From Pseudomonadota bacterium (GTDB lineage Bacteria; Myxococcota; Myxococcia; Myxococcales; Anaeromyxobacteraceae): DNA of 11,556 nucleotides. Of the stretch, positions 1 through 6,860 are shown piece after piece; position 1 is the first letter of the stretch, and each line of letters begins with the position of its first letter. The translations under genes and the position numbers were made by a program. The notes below the pieces were generated by a model. It was not told where the DNA came from, did not search any database, and saw nothing but the letters and a program-made list of their open reading frames with translations. The stretch is from positions 1 through 11,556 of the forward strand of contig JAEYZK010000378.1 of assembly GCA_023428085.1 (NCBI GenBank). Reading direction: 5' to 3'.

Positions 1-131
1 GCCCCGGCCGGCGCCGGAGGCGCGGCGGGCGCCGCGACCGGCGCGGGGGCCCGGGCGTGCACGCAGCCGACGGCGCCGAGGGCGGCGGTGAGGACGAGCG
101 CGGAGAGGGTTCTCGGAGCGGGGAGGCTCAT
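1..131 (-). CDS. Lipoprotein, N-terminal fragment (runs off left edge)
   Basis: The 43 visible residues begin with a lipoprotein signal peptide: an Arg at residue 7, a hydrophobic stretch at about 9-22, and a lipobox-like A20-V21-G22-C23. The A at -3 is less usual than L. Cleavage would leave Cys23 as the lipidated N-terminus, followed by an Ala/Pro-rich linker typical of a tether before a folded domain lying outside the window. The ATG at 131 is chosen because GGAGG lies 3 nt upstream in the leftward sense and the signal peptide starts there. It is downstream of, and in the same direction as, the M23 peptidase (74 bp gap), so co-transcription and an envelope role are plausible. The family cannot be named from this fragment. 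Confidence 0.75.
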   Translation of the reverse strand, partial: MSLPAPRTLSALVLTAALGAVGCVHARAPAPVAAPAAPPAPAG

Positions 132-164
132 GCGCCTCCACTAACACGCGACCGGAGCGAAACC

Positions 165-181
165 GAGCCCGCGGCGGGCTC
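165..181 (-). terminator. Short GC-rich hairpin after the M23 gene
   Basis: Perfect arms GAGCCCG and CGGGCTC flank a 3-nt loop, 25 nt past the peptidase stop. The following leftward sequence has only three T residues, so this is a weak intrinsic terminator or attenuator candidate, or simply a chance GC palindrome. Confidence 0.25.
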
Positions 182-205
182 ACCGCTCCCGGGGCGCTGC
201 CGCCG

Positions 206-1117
206 TCACTCCAGGATGAACTTCCTGGGGTTCTCCGGGATGCCGTTCACGCGCACCTCGTAGTGGAGGTGCGGACCGGTCGAGCGGCCGGTGTTGCCGA
301 CGGCGGCCACCTTGTCGCCGCGGCCCACGCGGGCGCCGGTGTGGACGAAGATGTCGGAGAGGTGGGCGTAGCGGGTCTTCACGCCGTAGCCGTGGTCGAG
401 GACGAGGACCTTGCCGTAGCCGCCCTCGACGCCTGCGAAGACCACGGTCCCGTCCGAGGGCGAGTAGATCGGCTGCCCGACGGGCGTCGCGATGTCGAGG
501 CCCTGGTGCATCTTCCGCTCGGCCGTGTACGGGTCGATGCGGGTGCCGAAGTCGGACGTCACCCAGCCGCGGGTGGGCCAGATCGAAGGGGTCGAGACGA
601 GCAGCGATCGCTGGTCGTCGAAGTACTCCTGGAGGTCGCGCAGGCTCCGCTCCTGGCGGGCGGCCTCGCCCTCGAGCGAGCTGAGCTTGCCGGGCAGGGC
701 GTTGAGGTTCGACGCGCCGGCGGGCGCAGGCCCGGGCAGATCGGACTCGGTGTCGGCGCCGACCGGGCCGATCGCGAGGTTCCGCTCGGGGTCCTGGAGC
801 TGCGTCACCGCGGTCCGGAGCTTCGCGTCGAACCGCTCGACGCGGTCGAGCGTGGCGGAGATGTGCGCCACCTTCTCCTGCACGAGCAGGATCTGCGACC
901 GGAGCTGGGCGTTCTCTTCCTTGAGGACCGAGTTCTCCGACGTCGAGCCGAGGAGCGAGAAGTAGTGCCCGATCGTGACGCCGCCGAAGACCGCGATCAC
1001 CGCCAGGGTCCACGCAGCGTTCAGCAGCCAGTGGCGCGGCACGCGGAACTTGCGGACCGCCTGCGAGTGATCGCTGACGACGATGACCGTGAAGACCTGG
1101 CTCTTCGGTGCGGCCAT
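206..1117 (-). CDS. Membrane-anchored M23 (LytM/lysostaphin-type) murein endopeptidase
   Basis: A 303-residue zinc peptidase expected to cut peptide cross-links in peptidoglycan from the periplasmic face of the inner membrane. A short cytoplasmic N-terminus leads to one membrane segment (about 30-52), then heptad-rich likely coiled coils (about 60-110 and 145-175), then the M23 domain (about 183-297). The metal and catalytic residues are all present: H204 and D208 (motif HQGLD), H252 (YAHLS), and H283/H285 in HLHYE, so it should be active rather than a degenerate LytM activator. The ATG at 1117 is preferred over an in-frame GTG at 1189 because GGAGGG lies just upstream and the extension is unlike a signal or membrane leader. 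The architecture resembles envelope-remodelling peptidases with a coiled-coil stalk, but the exact orthologue is not recognisable. Confidence 0.9.
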   Translation of the reverse strand: MAAPKSQVFTVIVVSDHSQAVRKFRVPRHWLLNAAWTLAVIAVFGGVTIGHYFSLLGSTSENSVLKEENAQLRSQILLVQEKVAHISATLDRVERFDAKLRTAVTQLQDPERNLAIGPVGADTESDLPGPAPAGASNLNALPGKLSSLEGEAARQERSLRDLQEYFDDQRSLLVSTPSIWPTRGWVTSDFGTRIDPYTAERKMHQGLDIATPVGQPIYSPSDGTVVFAGVEGGYGKVLVLDHGYGVKTRYAHLSDIFVHTGARVGRGDKVAAVGNTGRSTGPHLHYEVRVNGIPENPRKFILE

Positions 1118-1211
1118 CCACCCTCCGTGTTCGTCGCGAAACTTAGCTTCGGAGCGAGCGGCGTAGAACGCCGGCCCCCCGAAGACCAAGGAACCGGGGT
1201 CGTTTCCCAGA

Positions 1212-1241
1212 CGGGTAACAGAGGCCCCAGGTGCCTGTCAA
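1212..1241 (-). promoter_or_regulatory. Candidate sigma-70 promoter of the M23 gene
   Basis: A perfect -35 hexamer TTGACA (complement of 1236-1241) is followed after 18 nt by TACCCG (1212-1217), a poor -10. Transcription from here would give a leader of roughly 90 nt. A second candidate -10, TAAGTT (complement of 1140-1145), lies closer to the gene and would give a leader of about 20 nt carrying the GGAGGG ribosome site, but its -35 is weak. Which is used cannot be told from sequence. Confidence 0.4.
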
Positions 1242-1291
1242 GAAAGGGCTTTACGCTCCGACACCCCGGCGGGAGCCCCTGCGGGCGCACG

Positions 1292-1304
1292 CCGGACCGT
1301 CCGG
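1292..1304 (-). other. Small inverted repeat just past the phosphatase stop
   Basis: CCGGAC and GTCCGG are separated by one base, giving a 5-bp stem with a 3-nt loop if folded. It starts within 3 nt of the phosphatase stop codon. No T tract follows in the leftward direction, so it is not a convincing intrinsic terminator. Confidence 0.2.
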
Positions 1305-1306
1305 GG

Positions 1307-2107
1307 TCAGGCGGCGGGGGCCGACGTGGGCGGCTCGTCCACCCGGATCAGGACGACGGTGATGTTGTCGTCGCCCCCGCGCTCGTTCGCGAGCGCGATC
1401 AGCCGCGGCGGCGCCTCGTCGAGCCCGTGCTCGCCCACCGCGTGGAGCATCTCGGCGTCCTCGACGAGGTTCGAGAGGCCGTCGCAGCAGATGAGGAGCG
1501 CGTCGCCGGGCTCGAGCTCGACGCCCATGAGATCGACCTGGACCTGCTGCTCGAAGCCGACGGAGCGGGTGATGATGTTCTTGAACCGGCTGTTCCGCGC
1601 CTCGTCGGCGCTGATCGCGCCCGCCTTGAGCTGCTCGTTGACGAGCGAGTGGTCCTCGGAGACCTGGTAGATGCGCGCGCCGCGGATGAGGTAGCAGCGG
1701 CTGTCGCCGACGTGGGCGATGAACGCGGTCCGCCCGTCCACGAGCGCGGCCGTGACCGTGGTGCCCATGCCCGCCAGCTCCGGCGCGCCCTGCGCGGTCG
1801 TGAAGATGCGGGCGCACGCCGCCTCGACGGCCTCGCGGAGCACGTCCGGGAGGGGGCTCTCCTCGACGCTCGTCGCGATCCCGAAGAGCCCCGGCTCACG
1901 CTCCTTGGCCCCCCGGACCGAGGACTGGATGGTCTCGACGGCGAGCCGGGAGGCGGTGCCGCCGCCGGCGTGGCCGCCCATCCCGTCGGCGACGATGAAC
2001 AGGCCGAGCGTCGGATCGACGAGGAACGAATCCTCGTTGTGATCGCGGCGTTGCCCGACGTCCGTCTGGCCCACCGCCCGTATCGTGAACGCCGCCGGCT
2101 CCGCCAC
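1307..2107 (-). CDS. PP2C-family serine/threonine protein phosphatase
   Basis: A 266-residue single-domain metal-dependent phosphatase that removes phosphate from Ser/Thr of proteins. The conserved PP2C blocks appear in order: RRDHNEDS (20-27, metal ligand D26), DGMGG (41-45), MGTTV (114-118), HVGDSRCYL (132-140), EDHSL (151-155), CCDGL (207-211, D209) and GGDDNIT (244-250, D247). The set of metal-binding acids is complete, so it should be catalytic. Length fits the soluble bacterial type related to Stp/PrpC. The start is GTG at 2107. An in-frame stop lies 9 nt upstream of it, so no further upstream start is possible, and there is no Shine-Dalgarno sequence. It has its own promoter in the 55-bp gap after recN. 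Myxobacteria encode many Hanks-type kinases that could be its partners, but no kinase gene is in this window. Confidence 0.93.
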   Translation of the reverse strand: MAEPAAFTIRAVGQTDVGQRRDHNEDSFLVDPTLGLFIVADGMGGHAGGGTASRLAVETIQSSVRGAKEREPGLFGIATSVEESPLPDVLREAVEAACARIFTTAQGAPELAGMGTTVTAALVDGRTAFIAHVGDSRCYLIRGARIYQVSEDHSLVNEQLKAGAISADEARNSRFKNIITRSVGFEQQVQVDLMGVELEPGDALLICCDGLSNLVEDAEMLHAVGEHGLDEAPPRLIALANERGGDDNITVVLIRVDEPPTSAPAA

Positions 2108-2113
2108 GGAAGG

Positions 2114-2143
2114 AGCCTAACCTCGGGTTCACATGTGGGTCAA
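2114..2143 (-). promoter_or_regulatory. Promoter of the PP2C gene, probably leaderless
   Basis: In the leftward sense: TTGACC (complement of 2138-2143, 5 of 6 matches to the -35 consensus), an 18-nt spacer, TAGGCT (complement of 2114-2119, TANNNT type), 6 nt, then the GTG start. The expected transcription start falls on or within a base or two of the start codon, so the mRNA would lack a leader. This fits the absence of a ribosome-binding site. Confidence 0.6.
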
Positions 2144-2162
2144 CGAGCGGGAGGCTCTGGCC

Positions 2163-4004
2163 CTACCCCGCCTTGCGCTCCGCGACCCGCGCCGCGGACC
2201 GCCCGGGCGCCGATCTCCGGCCCTGCTTCGTGGACGCCGGCGGAAGCCGGGCCGCGGCGATCAGGGCGGCGGCGTGCTCCAGGGCGGTCGGCGTCACCGT
2301 GAGCCCGGCCATCATCCGCGCCACCTCCCGCCGCCGCTGGTCCTCGGACGCGAGCAGGAGCACGCCTGTGTGCGTGCGCCCACCCGATACCGCCTTCTCG
2401 ACCCGGTGGTGCCGGTCCGCGAACGCGGCCACCTGCGGGAGGTGCGTGACGCACAGGACCTGCCGGCCGCGCGACACATCGGCGAGCACCCGGCCCATCG
2501 CCTCGGCCACCGCGCCGCCGATGCCGGCGTCCACCTCGTCGAACACGTAGGTCGCGACGGGATCCGTGCGGGCGAGGACCCGCTTCACGGCGAGCAAGAA
2601 GCGGGAGAGCTCTCCGCCGGACGCGATGCGCGCCAGCGGACGCGCGGGCTCGCCCGGGTTCGGGGCGATGAGGATCTCCGCCCCCTCGCCGCCGGCCGAT
2701 CCAAGCCGCCGCCCGCCGAGCTCGATCCCTCCGTCCGGCGGGAGCAGCGCCACCTCGACCTGGCACCTCCCCATGGCGAGCCCGTCGAGCTCGCGCTGCA
2801 CGGCCGCCGCGAACCGCCGCGCGGCCTCGGCCCGGACGCGGGAGAGCTCGCCCGCGAGCCGGAGCGCCTCCGCCCCCCGCGCGTCGATCTCCCGCGCCAG
2901 CTCCGCGAGCCGCTCGCCGCCGTTCGCCACGCCCGCGAGCTCCGCGCGCATCGCGTCGCGCCGGGCGAGCGCCATCTCGACGGTGCCGCCGTGCTTCCGC
3001 GCGAGCGCGCGGAGGAGCTCGACCCGGTCCTCCAGCGCGGCGCGCCGGTCCGGGTCGCCGCCCACCGCCTCCGCGTAGCGCCCGAGCTCCCGCCCCGCCT
3101 CCTCGAGCTCCACCGCCGCGGAGCGCAGGAGGCCGAGCGGCGCGCCCAGCCGCGGATCGACCGCGGCCGCGTCGGCGATCGCCCGGGCCGCCTGACCCAC
3201 GCGCTCGGAGGCGCTCCCCTCCTCGCCGTAGACGAGCCCCTCGGCCGCGCTCGCCGCCTCCCGGAGCTTCTCGGCGGAGGAGAGGACGCGCCGCTCGGCC
3301 TCGAGCGCCTCGAGCTCCCCGGCCCGGAGCCCCGCCTGGTCGAGCTCCTTGAGCTGGAACGCGAGGTAGTCCGCCCGCCGCGCCCGCTCGCCCTCGTCCG
3401 CGGCGAGCGCATCCCGCTCGCGGACGAGGGCGGCGAGCGCGCCGTAGGCCTCGCGGTAGCGTCCGAGGAGGGGGTCGCTCCCGGGAGGCCCGTCTGGGTT
3501 CCGATCGTCCGGACCCGGTCGAAGGACGGAGCAGGCGTAGGCGTCGAGCAGCTCGAGGTGGACCGCCGGGTCGAGCAGCGAGACGTGCTCGTGCTGCCCC
3601 GAGATGTCCACCACGCCGCGGAGCGCGCTCTCCAGCATGGACACCGTGCAGAGCGCGCCGTTCACGAACGCGCGCCCGCGGCCGCCGCGCGCGACGACCC
3701 GCCGGACGAGGAGCTCGCGGCTCCGCGGCGCCGCCTCCTCGGCCGCCGAGGAAGAGACGAGCCCGAGCTTCGCCCACGCGGGGTGGTCCGCGGGCAGCTC
3801 GAACAGCGCCTCCACCACCGCCTCCTCCGCCCCGTCGCGCAGGACGTCGGCGGTCATGCGCCCGCCGAGCACGAGGTGGAGGGCGTTCACCAGGATCGAC
3901 TTGCCGGCGCCGGTCTCGCCGGTGAGGACGTTCAGCCCGGGGCCGAACTGGACCTCCACCGTGTCGACGACCGCGAAGCCGGAGATGCGCAGGGTCGTGA
4001 GCAT
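2163..4004 (-). CDS. recN: DNA repair protein RecN (SMC-like ATPase)
   Basis: RecN is a cohesin-like ATPase that tethers broken ends during recombinational repair of double-strand breaks. Counting from ATG 4004 (613 residues): Walker A GETGAGKS (29-36), SGQHEH (about 135-140), a long charged coiled-coil region, ABC signature SGGELS (about 462-467), Walker B in YVFDEVD (about 486-492), and THLPQVA (about 520-526). The ATG at 4004 gives MLTTLRISGF, which matches the usual RecN N-terminus. ATG 4013 or GTG 4034 would add 3 or 10 residues, and none has a good ribosome site. Oddities are a Pro/Gly/Asp-rich stretch of about 20 residues (158-177) where RecN is normally compact, and a basic C-terminal tail of about 25 residues. 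It lies 88 bp after nadK, with an SOS-box-like dyad in that gap. Confidence 0.95.
   Translation of the reverse strand: MLTTLRISGFAVVDTVEVQFGPGLNVLTGETGAGKSILVNALHLVLGGRMTADVLRDGAEEAVVEALFELPADHPAWAKLGLVSSSAAEEAAPRSRELLVRRVVARGGRGRAFVNGALCTVSMLESALRGVVDISGQHEHVSLLDPAVHLELLDAYACSVLRPGPDDRNPDGPPGSDPLLGRYREAYGALAALVRERDALAADEGERARRADYLAFQLKELDQAGLRAGELEALEAERRVLSSAEKLREAASAAEGLVYGEEGSASERVGQAARAIADAAAVDPRLGAPLGLLRSAAVELEEAGRELGRYAEAVGGDPDRRAALEDRVELLRALARKHGGTVEMALARRDAMRAELAGVANGGERLAELAREIDARGAEALRLAGELSRVRAEAARRFAAAVQRELDGLAMGRCQVEVALLPPDGGIELGGRRLGSAGGEGAEILIAPNPGEPARPLARIASGGELSRFLLAVKRVLARTDPVATYVFDEVDAGIGGAVAEAMGRVLADVSRGRQVLCVTHLPQVAAFADRHHRVEKAVSGGRTHTGVLLLASEDQRRREVARMMAGLTVTPTALEHAAALIAAARLPPASTKQGRRSAPGRSAARVAERKAG
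3501..3527 (-). repeat. REP-like palindromic element inside recN (candidate)
   Basis: The + strand reads CCGATCGTCC (3501-3510) then, after 7 nt, GTCGAAGGAC (3518-3527), with complementary GTCC and GGAC ends. From memory this resembles a palindromic repeat common in many bacterial genomes, with halves like CCGTTCGTCC and TGTCGAAGGA; by eye 21 of 25 positions agree. It lies within the extra residues of RecN and keeps the reading frame. No second copy is visible in this window, so its status as a repeat is untested. Confidence 0.35.
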
Positions 4005-4033
4005 GGACGCCATTGATCCATGGGTCCCTGACA

Positions 4034-4050
4034 CTGCGCAAATTTTCAGG
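4034..4050. promoter_or_regulatory. Candidate LexA (SOS) box upstream of recN
   Basis: The + strand 17-mer CTGCGCAAATTTTCAGG has the outer CTG-N10-CAG dyad of SOS boxes. Against the degenerate Myxococcus xanthus LexA motif as I recall it (CTRHAMRYBYGTTCAGS), 13 of 17 positions agree. It lies 30-46 bp upstream of the preferred recN start, in the only AT-rich patch of the gap. recN is a classic SOS gene, which makes this placement sensible. Confidence 0.4.
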
Positions 4051-4092
4051 TGAACGGGCGATCCCCCGCGGCGGCCCGGCCGGCGAGGAGCC

Positions 4093-4932
4093 CTACCGAT
4101 CTCCCCACCTGAGCTTCGCCCGCAGGATCCCGAAGAAGTCGATCCGCGGATTCCGGACGAGCAGCACGCGGTTCTGCGACTGCTTCGCCTGGATGCGATC
4201 GCCGCGCTGGAGCTTCATGCCCTTCTGGCCGTCGAGCGTGAGGAACACGTCGGTGTCGTTCCGGATCCAGAGCTCGACCGTCTTGTCGTCGGGCACCACG
4301 AGGGGCCGCTGCGTGAGCGTGTGCGGGCAGATCGGCGCGAGGATCACGCCGCGCATGGTCGGGACCATGATGGGCCCGTTCGCGGAGAGCGCGTAGGCGG
4401 TGGAGCCGGTCGGCGTCGCCACGATGATGCCGTCGCCGCGCAGGGTGGTGACGAAGCTCCCGCCGCAGCGGATCTCGATCTCGACCATGCGGGAGAGCGC
4501 GCCCTTCGCGAGCACGGCGTCGTTCAGCACCTCGAGATCCACCGCGCGCTCGGCCGCGTCGCCGCGGTGCACGTGCACGCGCAGCTTCATCCGCTCCGAG
4601 ACCTGGGCCGTGCCGGCGAGGACCTCCTCCAGCGCGACGTAGAGCTCGTTCTGCGGCACCTCGGTCATGAACCCGAGCTTGCCCATGTTGACGCCCAGGA
4701 TCGGCACGGCGCGGCCGTCGAGGAGCGACGCGGCGTGGATGAGCGTCCCGTCGCCGCCGAGGACGAGCACCAGCTCGGCCGTCCGGCCGATCTCCGCCTC
4801 GTCGGTCGTGACCTCCACGCCGCGCGCGCGGAGGAACTGCGAGACGAGCAGCGCCGCCTCGGCGGCCTCGCGGCTCGTCACCTTGTGCACGATCCCGACC
4901 CGGCGGGGCGAGGGGCAGAGCTGTCCGTCCAT
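4093..4932 (-). CDS. nadK: NAD kinase
   Basis: Phosphorylates NAD to NADP at the 2' hydroxyl, in the cytoplasm, supplying NADPH for biosynthesis. The 279-residue product has the family hallmarks: GGDGT (59-63) with catalytic Asp61, the nucleotide-binding LNDAVL (136-141; N-D instead of the other common N-E), the glycine-rich GDGIIVATPTGSTAY (166-180), and TLDGQ (232-236) near the C-terminus. Length is typical. The ATG at 4932 has no Shine-Dalgarno sequence, but TATGAT lies 6 nt upstream, suggesting a leaderless mRNA. It is divergent from rarA across 84 bp and followed by recN, a pairing seen in many bacteria. Confidence 0.96.
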   Translation of the reverse strand: MDGQLCPSPRRVGIVHKVTSREAAEAALLVSQFLRARGVEVTTDEAEIGRTAELVLVLGGDGTLIHAASLLDGRAVPILGVNMGKLGFMTEVPQNELYVALEEVLAGTAQVSERMKLRVHVHRGDAAERAVDLEVLNDAVLAKGALSRMVEIEIRCGGSFVTTLRGDGIIVATPTGSTAYALSANGPIMVPTMRGVILAPICPHTLTQRPLVVPDDKTVELWIRNDTDVFLTLDGQKGMKLQRGDRIQAKQSQNRVLLVRNPRIDFFGILRAKLRWGDR

Positions 4933-4938
4933 CCGGAC

Positions 4939-4944
4939 ATCATA
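4939..4944 (-). promoter_or_regulatory. -10 element of nadK, probably leaderless
   Basis: TATGAT (5 of 6 to TATAAT) in the leftward sense, then 6 nt (GTCCGG), then the ATG. No good -35 is visible 16-18 nt upstream. The overlapping AT-rich patch read rightward gives TATAAG (4943-4948), a possible but weak -10 for rarA. Confidence 0.45.
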
Positions 4945-5016
4945 TAAGGGTTCCAGCCGCCCTCGGGCCCGGGCTGGCGCCCAGGTCGGGCTCGGGCTCG
5001 TTCACGGGATGGAGCC

Positions 5017-6354
5017 ATGGACCTCTTCGATCGCGCCGCCGCCGCCGACCCCACGGGCAAACCGCTCGCCGAGCGGATGCGCCCCCGGCGCCTGGAGGAC
5101 TTCGCCGGCCAGGAACACGTCCTCGGCGTCGGCGCGGCGCTGCGCCGCGCCATCGAGGCGGACCAGGTCCCCTCGCTCATCCTCTGGGGGCCGCCCGGCA
5201 CGGGCAAGACCACGCTCGGCCGGATCGTCGCCCAGCGGACCGGCGCCGAGTTCGTGCCGTTCAGCGCGGTGCTCGGCGGGGTGAAGGAGATCCGCGAGAT
5301 CGTCGCGGCGGCGCGCGACCGCCGGAGGATGAACCGGCGGCGGACCATCCTCTTCGTGGACGAGATCCACCGGTTCACGAAGGCGCAGCAGGACGCCTTC
5401 CTCCCGCACGTCGAGGACGGCACGGTGACGATGATCGGGGCCACCACCGAGAACCCGTCGTTCGAGGTGAACGCCGCGCTCCTGTCGCGGTGCCGGGTGG
5501 TGACGCTCCGGGCGCTCACCGAGGACGAGGTCGGCGCGCTCCTCGATCGCGCGGTGGCCGCGCCGGAGGGGCTCGCCGGCACGGTCTCGCTCTCCCCCGA
5601 GGGGCGGGAGGCGCTCGCGCGATACGCGTACGGCGACGCGCGGCGGGCGCTCAACGCGCTCGAGGTCGCGGCGGCGGCGGTGCGGCTCGCGGGCCGGGAG
5701 CGGATCGAGCGGGCCGACGCGGAGGAGGCGCTCCAGACGAAGACCGTGCTCTACGACAAGGCGGGCGAGGAGCACTACAACGTGGTCTCCGCCTTCATCA
5801 AGTCGATGCGCGGCTCCGATCCGGACGCGGCCGTCTACTACATGGTGCGGATGCTCGAGGGCGGCGAGGACCCGCGGTTCGTGCTGCGACGGATGGTGAT
5901 CTTCGCGTCGGAGGACGTGGGCAACGCCGACCCGCAGGCCCTCCAGATCGCCGTCGCGGCGCTCCAGGCGGTCGAGCTCGTCGGGATGCCCGAGGGCGTG
6001 CTGCCGATGACGCAGGCGGCGGTCTACCTCGCGCTCGCGCCCAAGGCGAACACGGCGATCGCCGCGTACGGGAACGCGCGGCGCCTCGTCAAGGAGGGCG
6101 GCCCGCTGCCGGTCCCGTTGAAGCTGCGCAACGCGCCGACGAAGCTCATGGAGGGGCTCGGCTACGGCGGCGGCTACCGCTACCCGCACAACTTCGAGGG
6201 CCACTACGTCGCCGAGGAGTACCTGCCGGAGGCGCTCCGCGGCGAGCGGATCGTGGAGCTCTCGGAGAGCGGGCTCGAGCGCGCGCTCGGGGAGCGCCAC
6301 CGCGCGCTGCGGGCGCAGGCGCGGCAGGGGACGCGGAGCGAGCCGGAGGAGTGA
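5017..6354 (+). CDS. rarA: Replication-associated recombination protein A (RarA/MgsA AAA+ ATPase)
   Basis: RarA is a cytoplasmic AAA+ ATPase, related to clamp-loader subunits, that acts at stalled replication forks. The 445 residues match the family in length and order: the N-terminal PLAERMRPRRLEDFAGQEH (16-34), Walker A GPPGTGKT (58-65), Walker B ILFVDEIHRF (111-120), sensor/arginine-finger region GATTENPSFE (141-150) through LLSRCR, and a C-terminal oligomerisation region with EDVGNADPQAL. The ATG at 5017 has GGAG two nt upstream and GGGA eight nt upstream, and gives the expected N-terminus. No gene is close behind it (185-bp gap), so it is probably a single transcription unit. Calling it a generic clamp-loader subunit is unlikely given the RarA-specific C-terminal half. 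Confidence 0.95.
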   Translation: MDLFDRAAAADPTGKPLAERMRPRRLEDFAGQEHVLGVGAALRRAIEADQVPSLILWGPPGTGKTTLGRIVAQRTGAEFVPFSAVLGGVKEIREIVAAARDRRRMNRRRTILFVDEIHRFTKAQQDAFLPHVEDGTVTMIGATTENPSFEVNAALLSRCRVVTLRALTEDEVGALLDRAVAAPEGLAGTVSLSPEGREALARYAYGDARRALNALEVAAAAVRLAGRERIERADAEEALQTKTVLYDKAGEEHYNVVSAFIKSMRGSDPDAAVYYMVRMLEGGEDPRFVLRRMVIFASEDVGNADPQALQIAVAALQAVELVGMPEGVLPMTQAAVYLALAPKANTAIAAYGNARRLVKEGGPLPVPLKLRNAPTKLMEGLGYGGGYRYPHNFEGHYVAEEYLPEALRGERIVELSESGLERALGERHRALRAQARQGTRSEPEE

Positions 6355-6539
6355 CCACGCCCGGGTCGCGGCCGCCCCGCCGGGCGCCCGGTCCGGGACG
6401 CCGAACGTTTGCGCGCGCACCGGCCGGGCGAGCGCTGGCCCGACCGTGTCCCTCGATCACGCTCCACGTCCGGTACTGCTTGGGTAGGCGACCGCTCGTC
6501 CATTTCGCGCGCGCCGCGCGTCGTCATAAGGTCGTCCCC
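6355..6539 (+). other. Intergenic region rarA to small orphan gene
   Basis: It holds a perfect 12-bp palindrome CCGGGCGCCCGG (6380-6391) 26 nt after the rarA stop, with no T tract, and a -10-like hexamer near its right end. The rarA reading frame past the stop stays open through this region, but there is no start or family pattern to make it coding. Nothing else is recognisable. Confidence 0.4.
6527..6532 (+). promoter_or_regulatory. Candidate -10 of the 93-residue gene
   Basis: TAAGGT, followed by 7 nt (CGTCCCC) and the ATG. The AAGG inside it could alternatively act as a weak ribosome-binding site 8 nt from the start, so this is the least certain of the TANNNT cases. Confidence 0.3.
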
Positions 6540-6821
6540 ATGACCGAGACCCCCGGCGAAGCGCCCGCGTTCGATCGCCTCGCGGCGGTGGAGCGGCTCT
6601 GCCGGGAGGCGCGCCGGCACGCGAAGGACGGCGACCGGCAGCTCGCGCTCGCCGCGTGCCTCGAGGCCTGGGAGCTGCTCCCGGAGCCGAAGGCGAGCTG
6701 GGACGCCTCCACCCTCGTCCTCTCCGCGCTGGGCGATCTCCTGCACGCGAGCGGCGGCGACGAGCTCGAGGTGCTGCTGCGGCTCCAGGGCCGGACGGCG
6801 TGGGTCGCGGCGCCGCGCTGA
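6540..6821 (+). CDS. Small conserved-looking protein, possibly half-TPR
   Basis: A 93-residue soluble protein with no signal peptide or membrane segment. It is mostly helical by composition: an amphipathic helix at about 12-29 rich in Arg/Glu, a second at about 32-46 (RQLALAACLEAWELL), a PEPKASW turn (49-54), and a third at about 57-70. The two-helix pattern with small residues at packing positions resembles a TPR-like unit, and it may be a shortened member of such a family. The start is set at ATG 6540 because the frame opens upstream only as rarA-gap sequence with no other start context. It is 39 bp before the hydrolase gene. I do not recognise the family and assign no function. Confidence 0.6.
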   Translation: MTETPGEAPAFDRLAAVERLCREARRHAKDGDRQLALAACLEAWELLPEPKASWDASTLVLSALGDLLHASGGDELEVLLRLQGRTAWVAAPR

Positions 6822-6848
6822 TCCTCCGCGCGATCCGCCCATCCGCGT

Positions 6849-6854
6849 TACGCT
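6849..6854 (+). promoter_or_regulatory. Candidate -10 of the hydrolase gene, leaderless
   Basis: TACGCT, then six C residues, then the GTG start at 6861. There is no ribosome-binding site. No recognisable -35 lies in the short gap after the previous gene. Confidence 0.35.
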
Positions 6855-6860
6855 CCCCCC

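Noticed and set aside
1118..1189. Upstream GTG start for the M23 peptidase
   Set aside because: It adds 24 residues unlike a leader and bypasses the GGAGGG site right before ATG 1117.
263..2302. Long rightward frame opposite the M23 and phosphatase genes
   Set aside because: It is antisense to two genes with complete catalytic motifs, has Arg/Ala/Gly/Asp/Val-heavy composition without domains, and arises from GC-rich third positions.
2133..4016. Long rightward frame covering nearly all of recN
   Set aside because: Mirror frame of a gene with all RecN motifs; low-complexity composition and no recognisable fold.
6380..6391. Intrinsic terminator of rarA
   Set aside because: A perfect 12-bp palindrome, but no loop of useful size and no T tract; common by chance in such GC-rich DNA.
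5490..6821. Single 443-residue rightward gene running into the 93-residue gene
   Set aside because: Its first two thirds is an off-frame reading of rarA and the gap; only the last 93 residues, from ATG 6540, look like protein.
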